A model generated the notes under the pieces. It had not been told where the DNA came from. It worked only from the letters and a program-made list of their open reading frames with translations, and did no database searches. A program made the translations under genes and the position numbers. Positions 56,274-64,000 of a stretch of DNA of 64,000 nucleotides are shown in pieces (the first letter of the stretch is position 1; each line of letters starts with the position of its first letter). This DNA comes from Kitasatospora sp. NBC_01250. Lineage in GTDB: Bacteria; Actinomycetota; Actinomycetes; Streptomycetales; Streptomycetaceae. The stretch spans positions 744,001-808,000 of the forward strand of contig NZ_CP108476.1 of the NCBI RefSeq assembly GCF_036226465.1, read 5' to 3'.

Positions 56274-58682
56274 CTACTCGGTCCGCAGCGCGGTGGCGGT
56301 CCGGGACCGTGCCGCCCAGCCGGCCGGCAGCAGTGCCCCGAGCAGGGCGATCACGACCCCGGCGGCCAGCAGCGGAAGGAGCAGCCCGGCGGTGTAGACG
56401 TGGGTCACGCTCGGTGGCAGGTGCCGGCCGATCGCGTTCCCCATCGGGGTCAGTGTCGCCTTCTCCACCGCGACCCCGAGCGGGACCCCGATGAGTCCGG
56501 CGATCAGGCCGGCGAGTGTCACCGAGGTCAGGACCATCGCGATGGTCTGCTTGGGTGTCATCCCGAGGGCCTTGAAGATCCCCAGATCGTGGACCCGCTC
56601 GCGGGTGTCCTGCACCACCGTGCTCAGCACCCCGAGCGCGGCGACCGCGGTCAGCAGCAGCGTGAGTGTCGCCACCAGGGCGCCCATGGTGATCACTACG
56701 AGGTTCACGCTGGACGAGTTCGGCTGGACCGAGGCGTTCAGCGGGGTCAGCGCGGCGGCGGCCGAGGCGGACCAGTCCGTTCCGTTGACGTCCGGGGCCA
56801 GCTCGACGTTGAACTGGTCGATGTGCGGGGTCAGTCCTGCGGCGGTGAAGGTGGCCGCATCCGTCATGGCCGTGTAGTCGCCCGCGTTGGTGTCGAAGTT
56901 GATGCCGACGACCTTCAGTGACAGTTGCTTGTTCTGCTGCACCACGGTGAGGTTGTCACCGACGTGGATCCCCACCGCCGCGGCCAGCTTGTCGCCGACC
57001 ACGGCCTCGCCGGGCGCCGAGTACCAGCGGCCGGACAGCAGCTCCATGTTCGTCCAGGAGAAGTCGCCGCTGACCGAGTACACGACCGGCGGTTCGCCGC
57101 CGATCGGCGCGCCGACCATGGTCGCGCCGCTTTCGCCCCAGCCGAACGCGGCCTTCGTGCCCGGGACCTTGGCGAGCGCGGCGGCCACCCTGGCGGCATC
57201 CAGGTAGGGGTGGCGCGGGTCGTCGGGGCCGTAGAGATCCCAGGGCGCGCCCACGTCGGCTGTCGGGATCACGAGCTTCGACGCGACGTTGAAGCCCGAA
57301 CTCATGCTCGTGGCCTGGTACTTGCTGAACGCGGTCCCCAACCCCACCGCGAAGGTGACGCTGACCGTGCCGAGCAGCACCGCCGCGCCGACCAGTACGG
57401 CCCGGGCCGGCCGGGCGAAGGGCTGGGCCAGCCCCAGCGACATGGCCCGGGGCAGCGGCAGCCGCGAGGCCAGACGCTGCGCAGTCCGACCGCGCTCGGC
57501 CTTCGGGGCGCGGCCGACCACCAGAGCCTGCACCGCCGGCATCCGGCCGGCCCGCAACGCCGGGATCGAAGCCGTGACGCCGACGACGAGCAAGGTGCCC
57601 AGCGACACCACGGCGCTGACCCACAACGGAATCGCGGCGCTGGCCGCGCCGAGCTGCTTGCCGGCCTGGCCCAGGACCGGCACGGCCAGGAGATTGCCGA
57701 AGATCGTGCCGAGGACCACCCCGAGTGTCGCCGGGATCATGGCCTGCGCGGTGTAGGCGCGGGCCACCTGCGAAGGGGTGAAGCCCAACGACTTCAGAAT
57801 CCCGATGCGCCGGATTCCCGAGGCCACCGCGCCGCTGACCACGATCGCGATGATCAGGACTGACAGGACCAGGCCGAGGATCCCGAAGGCGATCAGGAAC
57901 GGCACGAAGGCCTTGGCGTTGCCGGTCGCCTGCTGTTCCGCGGTCAGGTACGACTGTCCGTCCTCGACCGCGCCGGCCGGCACGGCGGCGGCCACCGCCT
58001 GCTTGTCGGTGGCGATGTCGGCATCGGTCCCGGCCTTGGCGAACCAGTAGAGCATCTGCTCGTCGGTTTTGGCCCCGGCAGCGGCCAGCCGCGCGAAACC
58101 GTCGGCGGTGGCGAAGCCGGTCGCGCTGTTGGTCACCGAGTCGGCGAAGCCGACAACCTTGAACGACGGCTTGCCCGCTAGGGAGGAGAACACCACCGAA
58201 GAGCCGAAGCAGGCGTCGGCATAGTTGTTCGCCGGGAGGGCGATCTCGCCCGGGCCGGTCGGCCAGCGCCCCTGGGTCAGCACCAGTTGGTCCATCCCGG
58301 AGGTGCTACCGAGGTCGGGCCGGGTGGTGACGGTGATCGGATGGTTGTCGTGACCGGCCCAATCGGTCCTGGGGCAGTCGGTGCCGACGGTCGTGTCCAA
58401 CGCGGCGGCGATCGGGTACGGCCCGGCCGCCTCGGTGACACCGGCGGCGTGCGCGGTGGCGGTGGTCTGCGCGGCCGTGACCTTCGAGCTGTCGAACTGG
58501 ACCGCCAGGTGCGCTCCGTTCCGGGTGGTGAACGCGTGCTCGAACGGGGCCTGAACGGCGGTCAGCAGGCCGAGGGAGAGTACTGATGACATCACCGCGG
58601 TGAACGTCGTCAGAGCCATGACGAGGGACTGGACCCGACGCCGGCCCACGCCGGAGCGTACGACCTTGCCAAGGGCGCTCAC
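56274..58682 (-). CDS. FtsX-family ABC transporter permease
   Basis: This 802-residue protein starts at GTG 58682, overlapping the stop of a 29-codon ORF. TM1 (about 18-42) leads to a large extracytoplasmic domain (about 45-250) and a first FtsX block of TMs (about 255-380). A second TM (about 425-450) opens a second extracytoplasmic domain, followed by the last FtsX block (about 680-795). This two-halves layout is that of MacB/LolC-like exporters of peptides, lipids or antibiotics. The ATPase is encoded just upstream, and a two-component system is divergent, typical of a drug- or cell-wall-stress-induced exporter. Confidence 0.9.
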   Translation of the reverse strand: MSALGKVVRSGVGRRRVQSLVMALTTFTAVMSSVLSLGLLTAVQAPFEHAFTTRNGAHLAVQFDSSKVTAAQTTATAHAAGVTEAAGPYPIAAALDTTVGTDCPRTDWAGHDNHPITVTTRPDLGSTSGMDQLVLTQGRWPTGPGEIALPANNYADACFGSSVVFSSLAGKPSFKVVGFADSVTNSATGFATADGFARLAAAGAKTDEQMLYWFAKAGTDADIATDKQAVAAAVPAGAVEDGQSYLTAEQQATGNAKAFVPFLIAFGILGLVLSVLIIAIVVSGAVASGIRRIGILKSLGFTPSQVARAYTAQAMIPATLGVVLGTIFGNLLAVPVLGQAGKQLGAASAAIPLWVSAVVSLGTLLVVGVTASIPALRAGRMPAVQALVVGRAPKAERGRTAQRLASRLPLPRAMSLGLAQPFARPARAVLVGAAVLLGTVSVTFAVGLGTAFSKYQATSMSSGFNVASKLVIPTADVGAPWDLYGPDDPRHPYLDAARVAAALAKVPGTKAAFGWGESGATMVGAPIGGEPPVVYSVSGDFSWTNMELLSGRWYSAPGEAVVGDKLAAAVGIHVGDNLTVVQQNKQLSLKVVGINFDTNAGDYTAMTDAATFTAAGLTPHIDQFNVELAPDVNGTDWSASAAAALTPLNASVQPNSSSVNLVVITMGALVATLTLLLTAVAALGVLSTVVQDTRERVHDLGIFKALGMTPKQTIAMVLTSVTLAGLIAGLIGVPLGVAVEKATLTPMGNAIGRHLPPSVTHVYTAGLLLPLLAAGVVIALLGALLPAGWAARSRTATALRTE

Positions 58683-58768
58683 CGGCTCACCGCCGGCAGC
58701 ATGCGGGCCATGGCGTGGAATCCGGCCTCGAGGAGGCGCCGGGGCATCGGCGGCCTGCGCAGCGTCAT
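58679..58768 (-). CDS. 29-residue ORF coupled between ABC ATPase and permease
   Basis: The ORF reads MTLRRPPMPRRLLE, then [15 protein letters not shown]. Its ATG overlaps the ATPase stop (ATGA, 58765-58768) and its stop overlaps the permease GTG (GTGA, 58679-58682). It thus fills exactly the gap between the two genes and couples their translation. The peptide is cationic and partly amphipathic, with no known domain. It may only serve translational coupling, or it may be a functional small subunit. Confidence 0.5.
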   Translation of the reverse strand: MTLRRPPMPRRLLEAGFHAMARMLPAVSR

Positions 58769-59517
58769 CCGACCGCTCCCGCCGGACGGGTCAGCCGCGC
58801 GTGGGCGGCCGGGCCGGCACCGCTGCCGCTGCCGCTGTTGACGACGTCCCGCGCGACCGCACCGTCCACCAACTCGATGGTGCGGTGCGCGGTGGTGGCG
58901 GCCAGCTGCACGTCGTGGGTCACCAGCACGATGGTCTGGCCCTCGGCGTTCAGGTCCAGCAGCAGCCGGCGCACGTCCTCGGCCGAGCTCGAGTCCAGCG
59001 CGCCGGTGGGCTCGTCGGCCAGCAACAACGGCGGCTTGTTCATCAGAGCCCTGGCCACCGCCACCCGCTGCCGCTGACCACCGGACAGCCGCTGCGGACA
59101 AGCCTTGACATGCCGCTCGATACCCAGCGAGCCGAGCAGCTCGACGGCCCGGCGCTTCGCCTCACCCCTGCCCATCCCGGCCAGCTGCGCCGGAACCATG
59201 ACGTTGTCCAACACGGTCAGATCGTCGAGCAGATGGAAGAACTGGAAGATCATGCCGATCGAGGCCCGGCGGTACTTCGCCGATCCGGCCTCACCGAGCT
59301 GGTCGACGCGCGTGCCGTCGACGGTGACACTGCCGCTGGAGGGCTTGTCCAAACCGGCGATCAGGTTCAGCAGCGTGGACTTCCCACTGCCGGAATGGCC
59401 GAGGATCGCCACACAATCACCGGACGCCACGGACAAGGTCACACCGGCCAGCGCGGGCGGGCCGTCATCGTATTTCTTCGTCGCCTCGCGGACGTCGATC
59501 ATCGGCGCATTCGTCAT
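58765..59517 (-). CDS. ABC exporter ATPase (MacB/LolD type)
   Basis: This 250-residue protein starts at ATG 59517. It has Walker A GHSGSGKST (about 40), Q-loop MIFQFFHLL, signature LSGGQRQRVAVARAL (about 143), Walker B LLLADEPTGALD (about 165) and switch His VTHDVQ. DEPTGALD is typical of LolD/MacB ATPases that work with FtsX permeases. It drives the 56274 permease. The gene is divergent from the sensor kinase at 59660, across the inverted repeat at 59591. Confidence 0.93.
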   Translation of the reverse strand: MTNAPMIDVREATKKYDDGPPALAGVTLSVASGDCVAILGHSGSGKSTLLNLIAGLDKPSSGSVTVDGTRVDQLGEAGSAKYRRASIGMIFQFFHLLDDLTVLDNVMVPAQLAGMGRGEAKRRAVELLGSLGIERHVKACPQRLSGGQRQRVAVARALMNKPPLLLADEPTGALDSSSAEDVRRLLLDLNAEGQTIVLVTHDVQLAATTAHRTIELVDGAVARDVVNSGSGSGAGPAAHARLTRPAGAVG

Positions 59518-59590
59518 GGCCACGAACCTACGAACAGAGCGTGATCCGTCGCGTCGGCCGGCGGGTGTCACCGTTCCCCAGGCCGTCGGC

Positions 59591-59619
59591 CCGGGGGTGT
59601 ACCCCGCGTACATCCCCGG
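59591..59619. promoter_or_regulatory. Inverted repeat between ABC exporter and two-component genes
   Basis: CCGGGGGTGTAC (59591-59602) and GTACATCCCCGG (59608-59619) are inverted with one mismatch around CCCGC. It is centred about 55 bp upstream of the kinase start and 88 bp from the ATPase start. The position suits binding by the NarL-type regulator encoded at 60862, controlling both directions. Confidence 0.65.
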
Positions 59620-59647
59620 GGCGACGCACGGAGCCGACGCCGCTGAA

Positions 59648-59653
59648 TACGAT
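59648..59653 (+). promoter_or_regulatory. Putative -10 (TACGAT) of a leaderless kinase transcript
   Basis: TACGAT ends 7 nt before ATG 59660 and no Shine-Dalgarno sequence is present, as expected for a leaderless mRNA. Confidence 0.4.
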
Positions 59654-59659
59654 CTCCGT

Positions 59660-60865
59660 ATGGAAGAGCTTCTCCAGCGCCTCTCGACATCGGAGCGCAT
59701 GACCTGGCTGACGGACCAGGCCGTGGTGCTGGCCACCGCCTGCTTCTACGCGCTGATGCTCTGCTTGTCGATCGCTCATCCGGACCACGACGGCCTGTTC
59801 CGGTTTTTCGGCCCCGGGCCCTTCCAGCTGATCGGTCTGTGCGTCGTGCTCGCCCTTCCGGTTCTGCTGATGCGCCGTCTGCCGGCGACTGTCTTCGCGG
59901 CGATCCTGGGCGAATCGATCCTCGGCGACCTCTTCGGCGTGCGGCCCTGGATCGTGTTCGTCCTGCTCCCGGTCCTGGGTGGGCACCTCGCCGTCCGGCG
60001 GCCGAAGGCTGCCGCCGTCGGCTCCGTCGCGGCCGTCGCGGCCGCGTTCGTCGAGAACATCCACGTCTACCCCGGGGAGACCCTCGGCGACGCGGCCCAG
60101 TGGGCCGGGCAGTTCGCGTTCCTGTTCGCGGTCGCGTGGGTCTTCGGAGGGGTGTATCGCAAACGCCGTGAATACCTCGGAGCCTTGCACGAGCAGACCG
60201 CGGCCCGTGCCGTCATGGCCGAACGGCTGCGGATCGCCCGCGAACTGCACGACAGCGTCGCGCACAGCATCGGGATCATCACGGTGCTGTCGGGAGCGGC
60301 GGCGCGGGTCGTGGACACCAAGCCCGAGCAGACGCGGCAGGCGCTGACCGGCATCGAGACCACCAGCCGCCAGACGCTGCTCGAGCTGCAGCGCATGCTC
60401 GGGGCGCTGCGCCGCGCCGAGCCCGACGACGCCATGCCGGGGGCCGCTCCGCTGGCGCCGGCCGGCAGCCTGGCCGATATCCCGCGGCTCGCCGAAAGCA
60501 CGGCCGACGCCGGGGTGCGGGTCCACGTGGCCTGGCGGGGCGAGCGGCGTCCGCTGCCGCCGGAGATCGAGCTGTCGGCGTTCCGGATCGTCCAGGAGTC
60601 GGTGACGAACGTGGTGCGGCACTCCGGGGCGCGCACGTGCCGGGTCGCGGTCGGATACGAGCCGACAGGAGTGACGATCGAGGTGGTGGACGACGGGGAC
60701 GACGGTCCCGGCGGGCCCGGCCGTCCCAGGCCCTCGGCGGCGGCCGGCGGGAGCGGCTTCGGCCTGCTCGGCATGCGCGAGCGGGTGTCGCTGCTGTCCG
60801 GCCAGTTCAGCGCGGGCCGGCGTCCGGAGGGCGGATTCCAGGTGACGGCGAGGCTCCCGGCATGA
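59660..60865 (+). CDS. NarL-type membrane sensor histidine kinase
   Basis: This 401-residue protein has about five TM helices (about 22-165, for example AVVLATACFYALMLCLSIA and LIGLCVVLALPVLLM) with short loops, so it senses at or within the membrane. The HisKA_3 H-box is RLRIARELHDSVAHSIGIITV (about 190-210). The ATPase domain (about 300-400) has VQESVTNVVRHSGA, VVDDGDDG and GFGLLGMRERVSLL. Its stop overlaps the regulator start (ATGA). With the divergent ABC exporter it forms a likely stress- or drug-sensing module. Confidence 0.92.
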   Translation: MEELLQRLSTSERMTWLTDQAVVLATACFYALMLCLSIAHPDHDGLFRFFGPGPFQLIGLCVVLALPVLLMRRLPATVFAAILGESILGDLFGVRPWIVFVLLPVLGGHLAVRRPKAAAVGSVAAVAAAFVENIHVYPGETLGDAAQWAGQFAFLFAVAWVFGGVYRKRREYLGALHEQTAARAVMAERLRIARELHDSVAHSIGIITVLSGAAARVVDTKPEQTRQALTGIETTSRQTLLELQRMLGALRRAEPDDAMPGAAPLAPAGSLADIPRLAESTADAGVRVHVAWRGERRPLPPEIELSAFRIVQESVTNVVRHSGARTCRVAVGYEPTGVTIEVVDDGDDGPGGPGRPRPSAAAGGSGFGLLGMRERVSLLSGQFSAGRRPEGGFQVTARLPA

Positions 60866-61545
60866 GCGTGCGGGTACTGCTGGTCGACGACCAGCCGCTG
60901 ATGCTGGTCGGGCTCGGGATCCTGATCGGCAGCACCACCGACCTGGAGGTGGTCGGCGAGGCCGGCGACGGCCGCGAGGCGGTGCGCCTGGTCCATGAGC
61001 TGCGGCCGGACGTCGTGGTGATGGACATCCGGATGCCGGACATGGACGGGATCGAGGCGACCCGGCAGGCGACCGCCGAGCCGGACCCGCCCAAGGTGCT
61101 GGTGCTGACGACCTTCGACGACGACGAGTACGTCTACGGCGCTCTGCGCGCCGGCGCCAGCGGATTCCTGCTCAAGAGCATGGCCCTGGACGCGATCCTG
61201 GACGCGATCCGCGTGGTGGCGGCCGGCGACGCGTTGATCGCACCGAGCGTGACCCGACGGCTGATCGCGGACTTCGCCGGAACGTCCGGCCCCGCGGCCC
61301 CCGCACCGGACACCGAGCCCGCCGCGGACTCATGTCTCATCGCCGGGATCACCGACCGGGAGCGCGAAGTGCTGGCACTGGTCGGACAGGGACTGTCGAA
61401 CGGTGAGATAGCCGAGCGGTTGGTGATCAGCGCGGCGACGGCGAAGACGCATGTCGCGCGGCTGTTCGCCAAGCTCGAGGCCCGGGACCGCGTCCACCTG
61501 GCGATCATCGCCTTCGAGAACGGACTCACGCCGGGCAGGCGGTAG
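60862..61545 (+). CDS. NarL/FixJ-family response regulator
   Basis: This 227-residue protein has a receiver domain (about 1-120) with LVDDQ, phospho-Asp in VVVMDIRMPDMDG, LTTFDDDEY, and Lys in FLLKSM. The C-terminal LuxR-type HTH (about 162-225) has LTDREREVLALVGQGLSNGEIAERLVISAATAKTHVARLFAKL, except that the first residue reads Ile. The ATG overlaps the kinase stop. It probably binds the inverted repeat at 59591-59619. Confidence 0.93.
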   Translation: MSVRVLLVDDQPLMLVGLGILIGSTTDLEVVGEAGDGREAVRLVHELRPDVVVMDIRMPDMDGIEATRQATAEPDPPKVLVLTTFDDDEYVYGALRAGASGFLLKSMALDAILDAIRVVAAGDALIAPSVTRRLIADFAGTSGPAAPAPDTEPAADSCLIAGITDREREVLALVGQGLSNGEIAERLVISAATAKTHVARLFAKLEARDRVHLAIIAFENGLTPGRR

Positions 61546-61612
61546 GGCAGGGTGAGAAGAACGATCGCCGACCACGCGGAGCACAGCGGCAGCTCGGTGG
61601 GGGTGGCACGAG

Positions 61613-61628
61613 CGAACGAACGCTGTTC
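61613..61628. promoter_or_regulatory. TetR operator-like site 1
   Basis: CGAACGAACGCTGTTC contains the palindrome GAACGCTGTTC. Its reverse complement matches the site at 61697-61712 at 15 of 16 positions. It lies 103 bp upstream of the TetR start. Confidence 0.5.
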
Positions 61629-61696
61629 TACAGTCACGAAGATCATTCGACAGGGGAACGGCGATCGCGCCGATGCGAGCGGGATTCGTCGGCACG

Positions 61697-61724
61697 GAAC
61701 AGGGTTCGTTCGAGGCGATATGCT
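61697..61724 (+). promoter_or_regulatory. TetR operator-like site 2 with a leaderless -10
   Basis: GAACAGGGTTCGTTCG (61697-61712) contains GAACAGGGTTC. TATGCT at 61719-61724 ends 7 nt before ATG 61731, as in a leaderless promoter. The operator lies directly upstream of the -10, so autorepression is likely. Confidence 0.5.
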
Positions 61725-61730
61725 CGGCGC

Positions 61731-62441
61731 ATGGTATCGACTCCCCAGCAGCGCCGCGCGGCGCGGCACCACCAGCCCGTCCCCGAGGCGAAGGCGCCGG
61801 CGCGGGGACGGCGCACGACGCCGATCACGGTGGACGCCGTCGTCGGGGCCGCGCTCGACATCGTGGCGCGGGAGGGCTACGAGGCCCTGACCATGCGGCG
61901 GGTGGCCACCGCCCTGGAGACCGGGCCGGCCTCGCTGTACGCGCACGTGGTCAACAAGGAGGACCTGGACGAGCTGCTCATCGGCCGCCTGTGCGCCGAG
62001 ATCGTCCTGCCCGAGCCGGACCCCGCCGCCTGGCGGGAGCAGATCACCGGCGTGTGCACCCAGATCCGCGACCAGTACCTGCGCTACCCCGGCATCTCCC
62101 GCGCCGCGCTCGCCGCCGTCCCCACCAACCAGGACACGCTGCGGCTGGCCGAGGGCATGCTCGCCATCCTGCTCGCGGGCGGCATCGCGCCGCAGACCGC
62201 CGCCTGGGGCATCGATTCCCTGACGCTCTACATCAACGCCTACACGCTGGAGATCTCGCTGCTCAGCCGCTCCGGCAGCGCGTGGGCCGACAGCCGGGCC
62301 GACCTGCTCGACCGGTTCGCCGACCTGCCCGACAGCTTCCCGCAGACCAAGCGCTACGCCGCCGAACTCACCTCGGGGGCCGGCCACGAACGCTTCGACT
62401 TCACCATCGGGCTGATGCTCGACGGCCTGGCGCGCGGCTGA
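61731..62441 (+). CDS. TetR-family regulator
   Basis: This 236-residue protein has a basic N-terminal extension, then the HTH (TVDAVVGAALDIVAREGYEALTMRRVATALETGPASLYAHVVNKEDLDELL, about 33-83). The C-terminal domain (about 95-235) is TetR_C_1-like, with GISRAALAAVPTNQDTLRLAEGMLAILLAGGI, resembling the tetracycline-repressor class that senses drugs. ATG 61731 appears leaderless. Two inverted operator-like sites precede it. No obvious target gene is divergent, so self-regulation plus distant targets is likely. Confidence 0.85.
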   Translation: MVSTPQQRRAARHHQPVPEAKAPARGRRTTPITVDAVVGAALDIVAREGYEALTMRRVATALETGPASLYAHVVNKEDLDELLIGRLCAEIVLPEPDPAAWREQITGVCTQIRDQYLRYPGISRAALAAVPTNQDTLRLAEGMLAILLAGGIAPQTAAWGIDSLTLYINAYTLEISLLSRSGSAWADSRADLLDRFADLPDSFPQTKRYAAELTSGAGHERFDFTIGLMLDGLARG

Positions 62442-62490
62442 CCTCTGCTTCTCCGGCCGGGAGGCTGAGCCCTTCTCCGGCCGAGGCGGT

Positions 62491-63444
62491 CTACCGGCGG
62501 AACCAGCTGCGGACCCGTTGCTCCGGGTGCCGTTCCTCCTGTTCGGCGATGGCCGCCAGGACGGCGCGGTCGGCGCCGGTCAGCGGCGGCGGGTAGAGGC
62601 TGCGCGGCCACAGGCGCCGGGCCAGCACCACGTTCAGCTCGGCGGCGTACATGGTGATCCAGGCTCCCAGGTAGAGCCAGGCGAGCAGGCCGAGCACCGT
62701 CCCGAACAGGCCGTACACCGCGGTCGTGTGCCGCAGTTGGTGGGCCACCAGCAGACCGCCGCTCAGCTGGAGCGCGGTCCACAGCGGCCCGGCGGCCAGC
62801 GCCCCCGGGAGCAGCGAGCGCCGCGGGATCTCCCGCGGGGTCAGGATCCGGAAGCAGCCCAGGTAGAGGCCGATGTTCAGGGCGACCGACGCCAGCACGC
62901 CCAGCACCCGGCCGGCCCAGCCGCCGGTCACCTCGCCCAGCACCGCCGCGGCGCCGGTGCTGAGCAGCAGTCCGACCGCCAGCACGACGAACAGCAGCAC
63001 CCCGCGGCCCAGCCGGGGCAGGAAGCCCGGGCGCCGCACCCCTGGCACCGCCCACACCTGCGCCATCGCGAACTGGAGCACCTGCGCGACACCGAGCGCG
63101 CCGTACGACAGCCCGAGCAGGCCGATCGCCAGGCCGAGCCCGCTGCCGCTCAGCGAGTGGATGTTCTGGTGCAGTTGGGTGCCGATGATCGGGAAATCGC
63201 CCAGCGCGGAGTTCAGGACCGCCCGCTGCGCCCCGGGATTGTCGTGCAGCGCATAGCCCAGGCCGGTGGTGAAGAGCAGCAGCAGCGGGAAGACGGCGGT
63301 GAACGCGTAGTAGGCGATCAGCGCGCTGAGCAGGCCGCCGCGGTCGTCACCGAACTTGCGGACCAGCGCCACGGCGAACGCGCTCGCCCGGTGCCGCCGT
63401 TGCAGGCGGTCGACCCGGTGCAGGACTCGTGCCACAGCGTTCAT
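62491..63444 (-). CDS. YihY/BrkB-family inner-membrane protein
   Basis: This 317-residue protein has about six TM helices, beginning GGLLSALIAYYAFTAVFPLLLLFTTGLGYAL (about 36-66). It also has YGALGVAQVLQFAMAQVW and YGLFGTVLGLLAWLYLGAWITMYAAELNVVLA (about 245-275), all diagnostic of the family. The biochemical role of YihY/BrkB proteins is not established. The C-terminal tail is charged and cytoplasmic. ATG 63444 begins a short basic segment before TM1. Confidence 0.9.
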   Translation of the reverse strand: MNAVARVLHRVDRLQRRHRASAFAVALVRKFGDDRGGLLSALIAYYAFTAVFPLLLLFTTGLGYALHDNPGAQRAVLNSALGDFPIIGTQLHQNIHSLSGSGLGLAIGLLGLSYGALGVAQVLQFAMAQVWAVPGVRRPGFLPRLGRGVLLFVVLAVGLLLSTGAAAVLGEVTGGWAGRVLGVLASVALNIGLYLGCFRILTPREIPRRSLLPGALAAGPLWTALQLSGGLLVAHQLRHTTAVYGLFGTVLGLLAWLYLGAWITMYAAELNVVLARRLWPRSLYPPPLTGADRAVLAAIAEQEERHPEQRVRSWFRR

Positions 63445-63637
63445 CGTCGCCCACCCGGATGCCTGATGCGCATGGCGAACGGTTACCCGCTGTCCGGCGC
63501 TTCATCCCGCCCGGCGCGACACCGGCGCGTGAACGCCCCGGGCGCCGAGCGGCCGGCCGGGATCGGCCGCTCGGGCCACGCGGTCGGGTTAGCCCGGCGC
63601 GACCTGGGCAGACGCGTTCCCGAGGAGGTGACACCCC

Positions 63638-63805
63638 ATGATTCTCCTGATCGTTCTGCTCCTGGCCCTCGTCCTCGGCGGCCTCGGGTTCGCCGTCCAT
63701 GTGCTGTGGTGGATCGCCCTCGTGGTCCTGGTGCTCTGGCTGCTCGGCTTCGTCTTCCGCAGCCCGACCAGCTCCGGCAGCCGCGGGCGCTGGTACCGAT
63801 GGTGA
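63638..63805 (+). CDS. Small hydrophobic membrane protein
   Basis: This 55-residue protein starts at ATG 63638, with GAGGAGG about 9 nt upstream. Two hydrophobic segments (MILLIVLLLALVLGGLGFAV and LWWIALVVLVLWLLGFVF) are followed by a Ser/Arg-rich tail ending RGRWYRW. It matches the small hydrophobic protein family common in streptomycetes near stress genes; function unknown. The next gene starts 72 bp later on the same strand. Confidence 0.8.
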   Translation: MILLIVLLLALVLGGLGFAVHVLWWIALVVLVLWLLGFVFRSPTSSGSRGRWYRW

Positions 63806-63877
63806 GACCGCGTCCCGACCGCCCCACCCCTCGAACAACCCGCACTGCCGGCGGACACGGCAGAACAGGAGGCCGAC

Positions 63878-64000
63878 ATGCCACGCGGATCGAGCCCGAA
63901 GCGCGAACGGCAGTACGAGCACATCAAGGAGAGCGCGCTGGACCGCGGTGAGAGCACCGCGCGCGCGGAGGAGATCGCGGCCCGCACCGTGAACAAGGAG
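63878..64000 (+). CDS. Start of a 'plasmid stabilization protein'-type basic protein (cut by window edge)
   Basis: Forty-one codons are visible from ATG 63878, with AGGAGG 5 nt upstream. They read MPRGSSPKRERQYEHIKESA, then RGESTARAEEIAARTVNKE. This is the N-terminus of a highly charged actinobacterial family usually labelled plasmid stabilization protein, often with a C-terminal Rho_N-like SAP segment that lies outside the window. Despite the label, a plasmid role is not supported by anything here. Confidence 0.75.
   Translation, partial: MPRGSSPKRERQYEHIKESALDRGESTARAEEIAARTVNKE

Overview
The window is high-GC actinobacterial DNA, most likely from a streptomycete (Streptomyces, Kitasatospora or Streptacidiphilus). 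The basis is the very strong G/C bias at third codon positions, GTG starts, GTGA/ATGA gene overlaps, several apparently leaderless regulator genes, many Tat-exported proteins, and a full set of RsbW-like, STAS and SpoIIE-type partner-switching proteins. I see no tRNA, rRNA, CRISPR array, integrase or transposase. The two edge genes (1-173 and 63878-64000) are cut by the window.

1-14.4 kb holds signalling and envelope genes: an RsbW-like ATPase, an OmpR-type two-component pair, a membrane protein joining a sigma-like region, a zinc finger and a RICIN lectin domain, a uronate-dehydrogenase-like protein, an Acg-type nitroreductase, a secreted CAP protein, a divergent STAS/RsbW pair, a Ser/Thr kinase with WD40 repeats, and PrpB. 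14.4-25.6 kb holds metabolism and transport: an aromatic hydroxylase, a Tat-exported L-amino-acid oxidase, a TetR/SDR pair with twin operators, an EamA/LysR pair, a PiT phosphate permease with a coupled small membrane protein, a DUF6891-like protein and a secreted serine hydrolase. 25.6-26.0 kb is gene debris, including the last codons of a UDP-glucose dehydrogenase.

26.0-42.4 kb is the standout region. Five agmatine-deiminase-family enzymes lie within about 16 kb. One is cytosolic and canonical. It heads an apparent operon with a complete peptide/nickel-type ABC importer. Four carry Tat signals, and two of those also have lipoboxes. Two of the exported enzymes form an operon with a diverged urease (a UreA-UreB fusion plus UreC) that has no accessory genes here and lacks the active-site flap cysteine. 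Three TetR genes, two of them a tandem duplication, sit next to these units. Three promoters share one design, with a -35 of TTGACY and an operator-like palindrome over the -35/spacer. A fourth related palindrome precedes the last deiminase gene. I read this as a coordinately repressed guanidino/ureido-compound or peptidyl-arginine utilisation and ammonia-release system. The substrate is unknown.

42.4-56.1 kb returns to stress signalling: a flavin monooxygenase, a general stress protein, two SpoIIE phosphatases, a Rieske/DUF2231 membrane protein, an RsbW/STAS pair, a head-to-head pair of truncated genes (tetR and an NmrA-like reductase), and a giant soluble hybrid histidine kinase with seven HAMP repeats. 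56.2-64 kb holds an ABC exporter (ATPase, 29-codon coupled ORF, FtsX permease) divergent from a NarL-type two-component system across a strong inverted repeat, a TetR gene with paired operators, a YihY/BrkB membrane protein and two small stress-type genes.
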